Positions 45,135 to 57,215 of a DNA stretch of 64,000 nt are shown piece by piece; the first letter of the stretch is position 1, and each line of letters begins with the position of its first letter. The notes beneath the pieces are model-generated. The model was not told where the DNA came from, did no database searches, and saw only the letters and a list, made by a program, of their open reading frames with translations. Source of the DNA: Raphanus sativus (lineage: Eukaryota; Streptophyta; Magnoliopsida; Brassicales; Brassicaceae); the NCBI RefSeq assembly GCF_000801105.2, contig NC_079518.1, forward strand, positions 24,222,800 to 24,286,799. The letters run 5' to 3'. The translations under genes and the position numbers were made by a program.

Positions 45135-47387
45135 TTAGTAGCCAGGAAACATCGGTGGTGGAGGAGACGCATATCCAAATCCAATATGTGGTGGTAGAGT
45201 AAAATCGCTGTTGTTGTTTTCTGGTGGTTGGGCAACATTTTCGTATGGAGAAGGCGACGATGAGGGAGTAGAGAGTGATGGTTCTGGCGCATCATTTTCT
45301 TCTGTTCCTTTTGGTGATGAGACCGGTTCATTTGATTGTATTGGGGAATCAACCAACTTAGAGATTGGTGTTGGAGCGTGAGCCGGTTCGGAAACTGGTG
45401 TTGGGGTTTGAACTGGTGATTGATATGGTGATGGACTTGGTTCTTGTGGTTGGGTTTGATCTGGTGATTGAGCATCAATTGTTGGTTGAATAAGTGATGG
45501 GGCTTGAAAGGGTGTTGGAGCTTGGATTGGTGGTTGAATTATTATATGTGGTGGTGGTGGTGAGAAAATTGGTGGAGGCGGAGAATAAACTGGTGGTGGC
45601 GGTGGGGAATGAATTGGTGGTGGTGGAGAGAAAATGAGTGGTGGAGGAGGAGAGTTAACTGGGGGAGGTGGTGATGGAGGTGGAGGAGAGGCAACTGGTG
45701 GAGATGGAGAATTAACAGGTGCTGGAGGCGGAGGAGAAGAATAAACATGAGGTGGCGGCGTAGAAGGCATTGGTGGTTGAGGTGGTGGTACCTGTATTTC
45801 TTTTACCTTGGGTGGTGGTGGTGGACGACGGTTTTTAACCGGAGATGCATTATACGGATCTTCCTTCGGGGGTGAAACTTGTTCAGGAGTCTCTGAATTT
45901 TTTGGTGGTTCAGGTTTCAGTGTTTCTTTTTGTTTTGGTGAATTAATTTTTGGTTGTTCAGTTTTAGGAGATTCTTCAGTTTTAGGTGGTTGTGGTTTAG
46001 GTGTCTCCTCAGGTTTTGGTACTTCAGGTTTGTTTGTAGGATTTTCTGATTTAGGAGATTCATGTTTTGGTGTCTCATGCTCAGGTATAGGTTGTACATT
46101 AGTTGTTGGTGCTGGGTTTTGTGGTTCCGGTTTAGGTGATTCTTCAGGCCTAGGTATAACCAGTTCTTTTGGTTTTGGTGGATTAATTTCTGGTGTCTTT
46201 ATTGATGGTGGAGATCCACCTTGACTACCACCAGAACATTTGTCCTTGCTACAATCCACAGGATGACTAACCACCGGTACACATTGACTAACAGATTTCT
46301 GGTTCGGTCTGTTCTTCAAGCAATTACTCCTGTCATCAAATTGTTTCCCATTGTTCTTCCCAGGAACACAACTGTCAGCGTCTCCATTGAAATAATTGAA
46401 CGAAAACTTAAAGCTTTCCAAATTAGGCAGTTTGCAAAATGTGTCGACAACAGATCCGGTTAACTTATTATTGGACAAATCCAACTGCTCAACACTTGAT
46501 AAACTGGACAAGGTCAATGGTAAACTACCAACAAATCCGTTATTGCTCGCATCAAAAACTGTCACATTATTAAGAGAACCGATCTCGTTCGGGAAACAAC
46601 CAGTTAAATTGTTTCCACTGAAAACAACCTCATTCAGATTTTTCATCTGACCGATCGATCTTGGTATACAGCCACTGAATTTATTGTTTGCAAACGTCAC
46701 AACTGAGGCAGCCGATTTTCCAATCGTGTCGGGGATAACGGATTCAAATCGGTTATTGTTCAAAAAAATGGCATCAAGATTTTTATCAAATATTTCTGAT
46801 GGCAAACATCCTTCGAATTCGTTGTACCTTAGATCGAGGAACTTCAAAGACGGCCACGAGAGTGAAACTTCCGGAAACGGACCAACAAACCGATTGTTGC
46901 TAACATCAAATTCGTACATCAATGCGAGTTTTGATAAACTTTTGGGGATAATCCCACAAAACCGGTTTGAGTTGATGTGAAACATAGCTAGATCGGTAAT
47001 AAGACCTAGCTCTGCTGGTAAATGTCCGGCAATATCCCCATGGTTCAAATCAACACCAGCAACAACCTTGAGGCTGGGATCATCAAGAGCTTCCGCACAA
47101 TAAACTCCGTTGTAAGAACACACATCCGGTCCGACCCAATTTTTTGTGGTTTTAAACGGGTCAGAATATATAGCTTTCTTCCAGGCCTGAAGAGCAATGT
47201 AAGCTCTTTTTAAACGGTCGTTTTCAAATTTGAGACTCGGATCAACTTTAATGATGTCAACGCATTTTTGGTCTAAGTCATTTGTTAGATGAGCGTTTTC
47301 TGGGAATGAAGGTTCCTCGTTGATGGTGGCAACAACGATGGGGAAAATAAGGAGGAGGATGTAAAAGGAGCCTAAAGGCTTATCCAT
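45135..47387 (-). CDS. PEX2: Pollen-specific leucine-rich repeat extensin PEX2 (LRX family)
   Basis: Intronless, 750 residues. A signal peptide covers residues 1-20 (MDKPLGSFYILLLIFPIVVA). An N-terminal domain with RAYIALQAWKKAIYSDP and NWVGPDVCSYNGVYC leads into about ten leucine-rich repeats (residues 110-335, e.g. LKFLDLRYNEFEGCLPSEIF). A Cys-rich hinge (340-385) is followed by a Pro/Lys/Glu-rich spacer (395-520) and an extensin domain (about 525-630) with repeated SPPPP and VYSPPPP, whose prolines are hydroxylated and whose tyrosines can crosslink. LRX proteins sit in the cell wall and bind RALF peptides through the LRR domain; PEX members (LRX8-LRX11) support pollen-tube growth. Placement fits AT1G49490 (PEX2/LRX9), recalled at about 850 residues, so this copy has a shorter proline-rich part. 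Confidence 0.93.
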   Translation of the reverse strand: MDKPLGSFYILLLIFPIVVATINEEPSFPENAHLTNDLDQKCVDIIKVDPSLKFENDRLKRAYIALQAWKKAIYSDPFKTTKNWVGPDVCSYNGVYCAEALDDPSLKVVAGVDLNHGDIAGHLPAELGLITDLAMFHINSNRFCGIIPKSLSKLALMYEFDVSNNRFVGPFPEVSLSWPSLKFLDLRYNEFEGCLPSEIFDKNLDAIFLNNNRFESVIPDTIGKSAASVVTFANNKFSGCIPRSIGQMKNLNEVVFSGNNLTGCFPNEIGSLNNVTVFDASNNGFVGSLPLTLSSLSSVEQLDLSNNKLTGSVVDTFCKLPNLESFKFSFNYFNGDADSCVPGKNNGKQFDDRSNCLKNRPNQKSVSQCVPVVSHPVDCSKDKCSGGSQGGSPPSIKTPEINPPKPKELVIPRPEESPKPEPQNPAPTTNVQPIPEHETPKHESPKSENPTNKPEVPKPEETPKPQPPKTEESPKTEQPKINSPKQKETLKPEPPKNSETPEQVSPPKEDPYNASPVKNRRPPPPPKVKEIQVPPPQPPMPSTPPPHVYSSPPPPAPVNSPSPPVASPPPPSPPPPVNSPPPPLIFSPPPPIHSPPPPPVYSPPPPIFSPPPPHIIIQPPIQAPTPFQAPSLIQPTIDAQSPDQTQPQEPSPSPYQSPVQTPTPVSEPAHAPTPISKLVDSPIQSNEPVSSPKGTEENDAPEPSLSTPSSSPSPYENVAQPPENNNSDFTLPPHIGFGYASPPPPMFPGY

Positions 47388-49123
47388 TCTTTTTTATTTT
47401 AATTCAAGGTTGAATGGGAAACCTTGGGAAAAACCCAAGGCTGCTTAATAGAACAATTTGGAAAGAAAAATCTAAGAATGAAAGAACGGTAATTATAGAA
47501 AAGGAAAAAGAGAAAAAAAAAACTCATAATTTGCTATTATTAAATGTTTAGAATTGGTTATTATTGCTTACTGTGATTATAAAAATAGCAATTTTTTAAA
47601 AAAAAATTTTGATTTCAAACAATTACAAATCTACACGGTTAACATACTGAAAATTTTCTGACCGGCTTCCATTGTTTATTTTGAACAACAATATATAAAT
47701 TTAGAAGAATTCAGATATCTGTATATCATTATTTTATGATCCACATAACCAATATATTATAGGAGAACTTCTCTTTTTTTTTGTACAAGAAATGTTTATA
47801 TTAAGTTAAATTGAATATACTTAAATGGTTACAACTGGAGGTATACTTAACGAAAAGATAATTAACGAAGACTACAACTACAAAAATGAGATATTCCCTT
47901 AGTATTAATCAAGAAGCAAAAAACAATAACTTTAAAAGAGTAAATATATTACAATGTTGTCATTATTCATACGTGTCATCTTCACATACATTCTCAATCT
48001 TCATATATAACTATCCTTAATATACTAGATTTATTACATACAATGCCATTGGTACTACTAATTTTTACTGCATGATTTTTTATTACATTTATACATTTTA
48101 AGAAATAAATGTTTTTAGTTAATGCCGAATCAATGCGTGTTGAGTCTGTTGACTAAGCACATGCTATGTTTGAATAAATATTAATTCAGCAGTGACATAG
48201 CTTTTTTGAAATCTAAAACATTCAATATGTTAACATAAAAATACATTAAACCATTCTTGATACAAACTAAAAGCAGATAAATATAAAACATGTATATACT
48301 TTTATGTACAAAGGGGATTCTATTTATTTTAGCATATTATTATTAAAAAGTAGTATATCAGAATCATGTATATACTTTTTTGGTCAATTATAAGAATACA
48401 GAAGATTTACGATACATAATTATCAAAGAGATTTTTTCACTTGTGTTTCTTTTTCATGAAAACATAAACCTCAGTTTCCTGTATTTTTTTCTTTATTGAT
48501 AATCAATTTAAAATTTCAAAAAAGGAGATTTTATCATTATTTAAAAAAACTAAATTAATAGGGAAAAATATATCAAGACTGAGTAGATCAATACCATTCA
48601 AGTTTTGTATATGTAGTTACCATACAAACATTCCTATTAATTATAATTGATCGCAATTATTAGTAATTGCCTAAATATGGAAAGAGGATATACGGTTTAA
48701 TAGTTTTGATATATTTTATGTACTTTCTAATAATCAAACTACGTCTTCTTATTTTTAAGTGAAAGACCTATTCCAAACTTTAGATAGATTCTTTTATTTT
48801 TTACGAACACAAACCCATACTATAATTTTATTTTATTCAAATATGTCGACCTTCAACTTTTCAATATAAGACATGATGTGGATTATTTGTATTCTCTAAT
48901 GCATATTTTTGTGTTCTCTTTTTTACAATTTTTATCATATTTTATGCCTGCATACTATATATAATATTTACATGTGAATTTTAATAATTGAATATTTAAA
49001 TTTCTCTATTTTTACGTATATGTATTATATATATATATATATTAAATATTATCTACATAAAACTATTTATTATTCCTAGTATATGTGTTAAAAAGGTGAA
49101 AGGATCCTTAGAGACGCTTCACT
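47388..49123. promoter_or_regulatory. PEX2 upstream region
   Basis: AT-rich with no gene. A perfect hairpin CCTTGGG-AAAAA-CCCAAGG lies at 47422-47440, 35-53 bp upstream of the PEX2 start codon and therefore probably in its leader. No pollen-specific elements were assigned. Confidence 0.45.
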
Positions 49124-52100
49124 TTTTTTTTTTGAACACCAGAAATTTCATTCATTTGGTTTGGTTAAACCGGGTTTAATACAAAGTCTCTTAAAGCTTT
49201 TTTAGCCAAAGAATACTCGAATTTAAGGTTTTCTCGAGGGCTAAAACAAAATGAAACAGAAACAAACGAGATAGATATGAGACGAATATCAGAGAGGATT
49301 CCATGAATCTCAGAGTAGCTTGAATCATCGACAATCGCTGACACCAATGGAAGAGAGTCCGACTTGAAGACCACTGTCCTCTGCTGCAGAGCAATTGCAT
49401 GCACCATCGCCGCACGAATTGCTAGTCCCTCTGCCACAAGGGACGAAATCACAAACGCAACAGATTCACTATGTGAGTTGATTCTCACTCCAGACGAGTT
49501 GTAGAAACTCCACGCCAGACCGCCAGACCGCCAGAACTGAGCTCTTTCTTCAAAGCTGCATCAGACCTACATGTAAATTCTGAATCACCTTTGCTTGGCT
49601 GGTATGGCATTTTACACGATGGGGTAGAGAGGGTAGATTGGGCTTCTTTCCATTCCTTTGCATCACAAATAGCTTTAACTATAGTTTCTTGTGCTGAGAA
49701 TTCTCGCTTTTGGAAGATTAGCAGATTCCTTGCCGTCCAAATTGCTGAGATGATCCAGGGAGCAATAGAGCAGTCGATCAGACCTATGGGAGGCAGAACA
49801 GGGGATTGAAGCGCTTTCTTCCAGCCCTCGTCAAAGGTCTCCACTTGGTCACATCTAAAGCCTCCTGATACAGGTACTAAATCCCAAACTTTACGAGCAA
49901 AATGACATTGGAAGAATAGGTGGATGATAGATTCAGAACAATCGCACCTGATGCATTTAGAGGAGGGAATAATATGTCTTGCCATTAGAACTTCTCCCAC
50001 TGGTAGAGCGCCATGTTTGATTTTCCAAATTAGTAGCTTTATCTTAGGCGTCATAGGAACTTTCCAGATGTCTTGATTCCAGTCTTGGTGGTGGACTTTT
50101 GGTTCCATCAGCATAGGGTAGTTCTTTTCTAGGGCAATGAAGTAGTCTGACTTTGCAGTGTATTGGCCTGTGCTATGATTCAGCCAGATTCTCTTATCAT
50201 TGCCTCCACATTTACTTGGTTTGATCGCCATGATTGTACCTTGTAGGAGGGGGAACAGATTCTCAATTTTCCCGTGTCCCATTCACATGTCTGTTCCCTG
50301 AAAAGTGCTGAGACTTTTAGATCTTTAGAGCTTTCTGTAGCAGGTCCCATAGGTCTTCCTTTTCTATCCGGTTAGAGCCATTGATCGTTCCAAACCTCAA
50401 CACTCTCTCCATTGCCAATTGCCCATCCTAGTTGTTCTTTTATCAACTCGCGTCCAATAAGGATTCCTCTCCAACCGTGGGAGCACACATAAGGGGCTTT
50501 GACCTGAAGGAAGTCCTGATTGTGGAAGTATTTACCTGCTAGTATGCGTGCTAGAAGGGAGGAAGGGCAGTTAAAATACGCCAACTGACTTTTTCCAAGA
50601 GGGCATCATTGAAGCTTTGAATATCTCTGAACCCCAGCCCTCCATCTCTTTTCGATTTGATCATTGTTTCCCAAGCAATTAAAGACATTCCACGTTTCCC
50701 TTCCTTTGAATCCCACCAGAAGCGGGTTAACGCTGACTGGATTCTCTTACATAGAGATTATGGTAATTTGAAGCACTGCATCGAATGGTTGGGGATTGCT
50801 GAGAGTACAGCTTTGAGAAGTGTCATCTTCCTAGATGGTGAGAGGTGTCTAGTGGACCAGCTCGTCGCCTTTTGCCTGATTCGTCATCTTCTCAGATAGG
50901 CTTAGATATTTCTCCACTCCTCCCTCTTTTTCAATTCCCAGATCTATATTCACTTTATCCTTGAGGTGTTGAGGGGTTTTGTTTGAGAATGTAATGCCTG
51001 ATTTCATCAGATTGATGCGCTGGCCTGAAGCTTGTTCGTACTGGGAGAGGATTTTAAGCAGTGTAGAGACACTTGATGTGTTCGTCCTACAGAAGAAGAG
51101 TGTGTTATTGGCGAAGAGCAGATGGTTGATTCTAGGGCTGTTGGTAGCCACTCGGATTCATTGTAATTTCTTTTCTTCTTGAGCAATCCTGCAGAGGCCA
51201 GACAACACCTCACTGCAGAGGATAAAGATGAAAGGAGAGAGTGGGTCCCCTTGTCTGATCCCACGCTTTGGATTTACCGTTCCTTGCGCAGAGCCATTGA
51301 TCAAAAAAAGAGTAGGAGACTGTCTTTATGCATTGCATGATCAGATTGGTCCAGATCGGGTGGAAGTCGAGTTGGAGGAAGACAGCCTCAATAAAATCCC
51401 ATTCCAAGCGGTCATAGGCTTTACTCATGTCAGTCTTGACTGCCATTGAGCAGCGAACCGAAGCATCTGAGGTCTTCAAGAAGTGCAGTACTTCGTGAGA
51501 AATCAGGATATTGTCTACAATGGCTCTGTCTTGTACAAAAGCAGATTGATTTTCCGAGATCAGCTCCGGGAGGACTTGTTTGAGTCAACAGCTTGGAGAT
51601 TATTTTATAGTAGACGTTGCATAGCGCAATTGGTCTATATTCTACCGCTGTAGCCGCCCCAGAGTTCTTCGTGATCAATCTGACGTGAGTATCATTAGGG
51701 ATCTTGGTATTACACCAGAGGTAAAGAACGACTGTATCTCAGTAACAATTTCCGGGCCAACAGTTGGCCAGTTTGCTTGGAAGAAACTTGCTGAGAATCC
51801 ATCCGGGCCAGGAGCTTTATCTGGATGAATTGCAAGTAGAGCCAAGTGTATTTCGATTGCAGTTGGTGTTGAGATAAGTGCCTGGTTCTCTGAATCAGTG
51901 ATTTTTGGAGTCAGCGCTTTGGAAACAACTGAAATTCTATCGCCTGGTATTGATGTGAAGAGCTCAGACAAGTAGGCCTCAATGGTCGCTGTGGTCTCCT
52001 TTTCAGCGTACACCGGATTTCCTTCATCATTTACCAGTACAGAGAAGTTATCAATCGCATTTCTTCCTTTGGTTAGGGCATGAAAGTAAGCAGAGTTGTT

Positions 52101-52440
52101 ATCTTCCAAGCTAAGCCATAGATTTCTGCTCCTTTATTTCCAATAAGCCTCTTCCGCTCTATAGGCTTCCTTTAAATCTGCATTCAGCTTTGTGAGGAGA
52201 TCTTCATTATTAGTAGGACTTGTCATGGCTTTTTCAAGTTCATCCTTCCAATGATTGATGAGGAGTTTGCTGTTTCTCTGTTGCTCCTTGTTCCATAAGA
52301 CTATTGCGCTTCTTATTTGTTTGATCTTGTGTTGCACATTTCTTTTCCCTGCTTTTTTCCATGTATCTTCAATCACCTTCTTAACTTCAAGGTTTTCTCG
52401 TAGTCTTCTATCGAAACGAAAGAGCCCCTTCCCTTATAAA
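49124..52440 (-). mobile_element. Defective L1-type LINE
   Basis: Read on the minus strand, domains follow plant L1 ORF2 order: the tail of the endonuclease region (LFRFDRRLRENLEVKKVIED, 52430-52370), linker (NNSAYFHALTKGRNAIDNF), reverse transcriptase with HPDKAPGPDGFSASFFQ (51830), YRPIALCNVYYKIISKLL (51640), VKTDMSKAYDRLEWDF (51425), RINHLLFANNTLFF (51130), a zf-RVT domain (WKIKHGALPVGEVLMARHII with CIRCDCSES, 49980), and RNase H (SDSLPLVSAIVDD, 49350). A poly(A) tail lies at 49124-49134. Frameshifts and stops break it into at least seven pieces, the endonuclease is missing, and the catalytic ADD of the reverse transcriptase reads ANN. Confidence 0.9.
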
Positions 52441-54290
52441 ACCCTAAACTATTGTTTAAAAGAACACCAACGTTGTTGCACCAATAATAAAAGTTTTGAA
52501 AGCGTTGGTAGATACTGTCTCCATGGTTGGAGGTCCTCCTTCAGCAGATCTTGATGAAAAATTTCTCTTCACTAAAGAGTGAAGTAATATCTTCTAATTG
52601 AATGAATATTGTGATAGTGTCCATTCCTTAACTGAATCATTTTCATGGTGAACGAGAAGTGGTACATGTAGCCAAAATCGCTTACAAAGTGAATAACTGA
52701 TAGAGCAATGCCTAAGTTCATAAGGTGACTTTTGGTGATTTGTTTTGGTAGTGAGAAGCTAGAACCGTTGACAACCTAAAAATTAAGAAGTCTTAACTGC
52801 GTTCATTTAGAGATGAACATTAAGAAGGGTGAGCTAGAAGGGTAAATAACAGGGCAGGAGACCATGGGCGAAGAGGCATACTTGATATTAACATTTGGGC
52901 CAAGACCTCCAATAGTAACCAAGGCCCAAGCCCACATATTAAAGAAAGCTGTACGGATGAGAGTTTGGTCAGATGCAGGTGACTCACGTATACTGGTAGG
53001 AAGATACTTTCCGGAAAGAGAGGTAGATACCATATTGAAACAAACGATGATACTAGAAATGGAAGTACTGACCTCGGTGTATTTTAATGTGCTGTGGAGG
53101 AGTAGTCGCAGGGGAAGATCCGGAGAAGGGAAGCTGGAAAAGTCGGCGTAGGAGCGGTGAGCTACAGTGTCAGTGAAAGATAAAAGCGAGAAGAATCTAG
53201 TTCTGCCACAATCATCACTGAAATGGCCAGGAGAACATACAACATTAGACATTTCAGCACAATGGAAGAGCAGATTGTTGAAATTGTTACACTTTTAGAG
53301 CCAAAGAGTTGGAGATGTGGCCCAAGTTGACTCCGTACCTATGCTGGAATGAAGAGGAGAAAGCGTCACTGCAGGGATCAAACCGTTGAATCATCTATTT
53401 GGTAGATTTGTAAATCCAATCAATGTTGACATCCCATGAAGACATGTCAAAATATTGGGTAAATTGGGGTTTCGATATTAGGTGGTGGTGCTTGTGTCAA
53501 AGGAAAGGGGTTGAGGCAGCTGAAACCATCATGAAGCCGTCATATGTTGTATGTTGATTGATATCAATATAAGCCGAAGAGAAATGAGTGAGAACAAAAA
53601 TATGAGTATAAACCGTTGCCAAAGTAGAGAGAAGACAACGACAATGATACATAGGAGACGCCAACGAAAAGGATACATAGGCGACGCCAGCGAGCTTCTG
53701 CTCCGCTGGCTTCCTAAACTTTAAACAAAGATGGTTCTTCGATTATCATGTCATGGAGAAACGTGAACGAACTCTTCCTTTTTCTCCTTGATAAGAGAAC
53801 TCCATACTAGTAATTTATATAGTTTATTGTACTGTATATAATAACTAGAAATTAGTTTGTGCTGCGAGTGAGAATTTTTGCTTCACTAAGTGTTCGGAAA
53901 GATTTTTTTTTTAGTTTCAAATTTGGTTATACACTATGTGTAAACCATTATTTCTATAAGTTATTTCCTGATATAGGACGAAAATATATTGAGCCTCAAA
54001 ATTGTTACAGTTGATTAAAATTGCATAATACTGTACCATAGTTGTGATTCTTTGTATGAGAAGTGTTTTATTTTTATTTAGCTAGTGCATATATTTTTTT
54101 TTATTTGAGATGCAATCTAGAACAAAGATTGTTTTAAGATTTCCTTGTCGGCTTTTTGAATTGTTTTGGAAGGGCTTGTTCAAATTTAGGATAGCCATCG
54201 AGAAAAAAATATTTCCTTAGGATTTTCTTAAGCGTTTTATAGAAATTATTTGGTTTTGATCTTTTAAAAAGGTTTTCGAAAAATGGTTCA
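52441..54290. other. Unassigned sequence upstream of the LINE
   Basis: GC-richer than its surroundings, which suggests former coding or leader sequence. The 149-codon minus-strand frame at 52803-53252 (MSNVVCSPGHFSDDCGRTRF) and the opposite frame at 52864-53151 show no family I recognise. It could be the LINE leader/ORF1 or a separate insertion. From about 53850 it becomes AT-rich and leads into the minisatellite. Confidence 0.35.
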
Positions 54291-55800
54291 AGTCAACCTG
54301 AAAATGTTCAATAACCGACATTATTTACTATAATGTTCAATACTTACTATCCTAACATTTTTCGTTTTTAAATATAAAATTTTCAGGAAACTTTTCCTAA
54401 ATATTTTACTTACTATTCTGACATTTTTATTTTTTAACTAAATATTAAAATTTTAGAAAATCTTTCCTACACATTTTACTTGTTATCCTAACATTTTTTT
54501 TTAAAAAAATATTACATTTTTAAGAAGTCCTTCCTAAATATTTTACATACTATCATAAAATGATATATATGTAAGCTTGTTAATACATGCTATCCTAACA
54601 TTTTTCCTTATTAAATATTAATTTTCAAGAAGCACTTTCTAAATATTTTACTTGCTATTCATAACATTTTATTTTTAATTAAATATTAAATTTTCTGGAA
54701 TCCCTTCCTAAATATTTTACTTGCTATTCTAACATTTTTTAATTAAATATATATTTTTTAGAATATCCTTCCTAAATATTTTACTTGCTATCCTAACATT
54801 TTACTTTTAATTAAATATTACATTTTTAGGAAGGTCTTGCAAAATATTTTAATTGCTATCACAAATATGATATATATATACATAAGTTTGTTAATACATA
54901 CATTTTTACTTGCTATCATAATATTTTTCATTAACATATTTGCCATATTAACATTTTTTAAAATTAAATATTAAATTTTAGGAAGTTCTTTATGAATATG
55001 TTATTTTCTATCCTAAATATGATATTTTTTAAGTTTGTTAATATATACATTTTGACTTGCTCTTCTAACATTTTTCCATTTTAATTAAATATTAAATTTT
55101 TAAGAAGCTGTTCTTAAATATTTTATTTATTATCCTAACATTTTCCTTTCTAATTCAATGTTAAATTTTATATAGCTCTTCTTAATATTTTACTTGTTAT
55201 CCTAACATTTTCGTTTTAGTTAAATATTAAATTTTCAGGATACTCTTGCTAAATATGTAAATTGCTATCCTAAATATTATATATATGTATTTTTTGTTAA
55301 TATATACATTTTGACTTGATATTCTAACATTTTTCCCTTTTAATTAAATATTAAATTTCAAGAAACCATTGCTAACTATTTTACTTGATATCCTAACATT
55401 TTTTTTTTTAATTGAATATTAAATGCTCAGGAAATCCTTCTTAAATAGGTTATTCACCATCCTGACATTTTCTTATTTAATTAAATATTACATTTTCAGG
55501 AAGTCCTTCATGAATATGTTACGTACTTTCCTAAATATGATATATATGTAAGTTTTTTAACATATACAATTTAACTTGCTATTCTAACAATTTTATTTTT
55601 TTAATTATATATTAAATTTTTAAGAAGAAATTCTTGAATATTTTACTTGATATCTTAACATTTTCCTTTTTAATTAAATATTAAATTTTCAGGAACGCCT
55701 TCCTGACTATGTTATTTGCTATCCTGACATTTTTTATTTAATTAAATATTACATTTTCAGGAAGTCCTTCATAAATATGTTACTATCTATCCTAAATATG

Positions 55801-55831
<31 letters not shown>

Positions 55832-57215
55832 TTTTGTTAATATATACATTTTAAAATACAAAAACTTTTGCTTAATTTACTTTTCAAAATTAGACAACTG
55901 AATTTGATTCTTACCAATATGCTGTAGAAATCTTTAATTTTGGCTAAACACATGACATATGTAAGTTGAGACTTTGGCTTCAATGCATTAAAATATGTTC
56001 TAGAAACTCATCCTAAATATACTACATGTTATCCTATATGATAACTTAATTTGATTCTTACCAATCTGGTGTACAAATATTTTACTTGCAACCATATAAT
56101 ATGATATATATATGTAATTTTGTTAATATATACTTTTTTACTTGCTATCCTAACATTTTTTCTTATTAGATATTTAATTTCCAGGAAACACTTCCTAAAT
56201 ATTTTACTTGCTATCCTTACATTTTCTATTTAATTAAATATCAAATTTTCAGGAAGCATTTTCTTAATATTTTACTTACTATCCTAATATTTAGTCTTTT
56301 TAGTTAAATATTAAGTTTTCAGGAAGCCATTCCTAAACATTTTAATTGATAACCTAATATTTTTTTTCTTTTTAATTAAATATTAAATTTTTAGTAAGCT
56401 CTTTCTAAATATTTTACTTGCTACCCTAACATTTTTTATTTTTAATTAAATATTAAATTTTAGGAAAACCTTCCTAAATATTTTACTTGATATCCTAATA
56501 TTTTTTTCATTTTTAATTAAATATTAAATTTTCAGGAAGTCATTCCTAAATAGTTTACTTGCTACCATATATATGATATATATATATATATGTAAGTTTG
56601 TTAATATATAGATATTTTACTTGCTATCCTAACATTTTTCTTATTAAATATTAAAGTTTGAGGAAGCATTTCCTAATACTTTACTTGCTATCCTAATATT
56701 TTTTAATTAAATATCAAATTTTTCAGGAAACATTTTCTTAATGTTTTACTTGCTATCCTAATATTTATTCTTTTTAGTTAAATATTAAATTTTCATGAAG
56801 CCCTTCCTATAATTTTTTCAGTATAATCCCTTTAAATTAATAATCTATAAATTAATATATACAAAACTCTCTATAAAATAATATAATTTTATAGTCCCAA
56901 ATTGAGTTTTTGGTTCATATTATATCGATAAATCAAAAATCTCTATAAATTAATAAAAATGTAGTTTTGGTGTATTTCCAACATCATTAATTTATAGAGG
57001 TTTCACTATACTTGATAACCTAATATTTTTTTATTTTTAATTGATATATTAAATTTTCAGTAAGCTCTTTCTAAATATTTTACTTGCTATCCTAACATTC
57101 TTTTTTCTTTTTAATTAAATATTAAATTTTCAGGAAGTCATTCCTAAATATTTTACTTGATATCCTAACAGTTTTTCATTTTTAATTAAATATTAAATTT
57201 TGAGTAAGCCCTTCC
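54291..57215. repeat. AT-rich minisatellite, about 40 units of about 65-70 bp
   Basis: The core TTTTACTTGCTATCCTAACA plus AATTAAATATTAAATTTTCA and GGAAGYCCTTCCTAAATA recurs throughout. A second unit type replaces the first core part with CCTAAATATGATATATATG, TAAGTTTGTTAATATATACA; the two types interchange irregularly. A MITE interrupts one unit (56818-57012), and a less regular stretch lies at 55850-56090. No coding potential. Confidence 0.9.
56818..57012. mobile_element. MITE with AGTATAA..CTATAAATTAAT ends, about 195 bp
   Basis: The left end CAGTATAATCCCTTTAAATT is inverted at the right as AGTATAGTGAAACCTCTATA. Internally there are repeated CTATAAATTAAT words in both orientations. It splits one minisatellite unit, so it is younger than the array. 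Confidence 0.65.

Noticed and set aside
45101..46224. Other open frames opposite or within the PEX2 extensin region
   Set aside because: They arise from the low-complexity proline codons and have no signal peptide or domain structure.
52803..53252. 149-codon minus-strand gene and the opposite 95-codon frame
   Set aside because: Neither frame shows a recognisable domain, signal or gene context; they overlap each other on opposite strands.
54291..57215. Regular repeats that might suggest a CRISPR-like array
   Set aside because: Units are degenerate, spacers are part of the repeat itself, and the context is a plant nuclear genome; this is a minisatellite.
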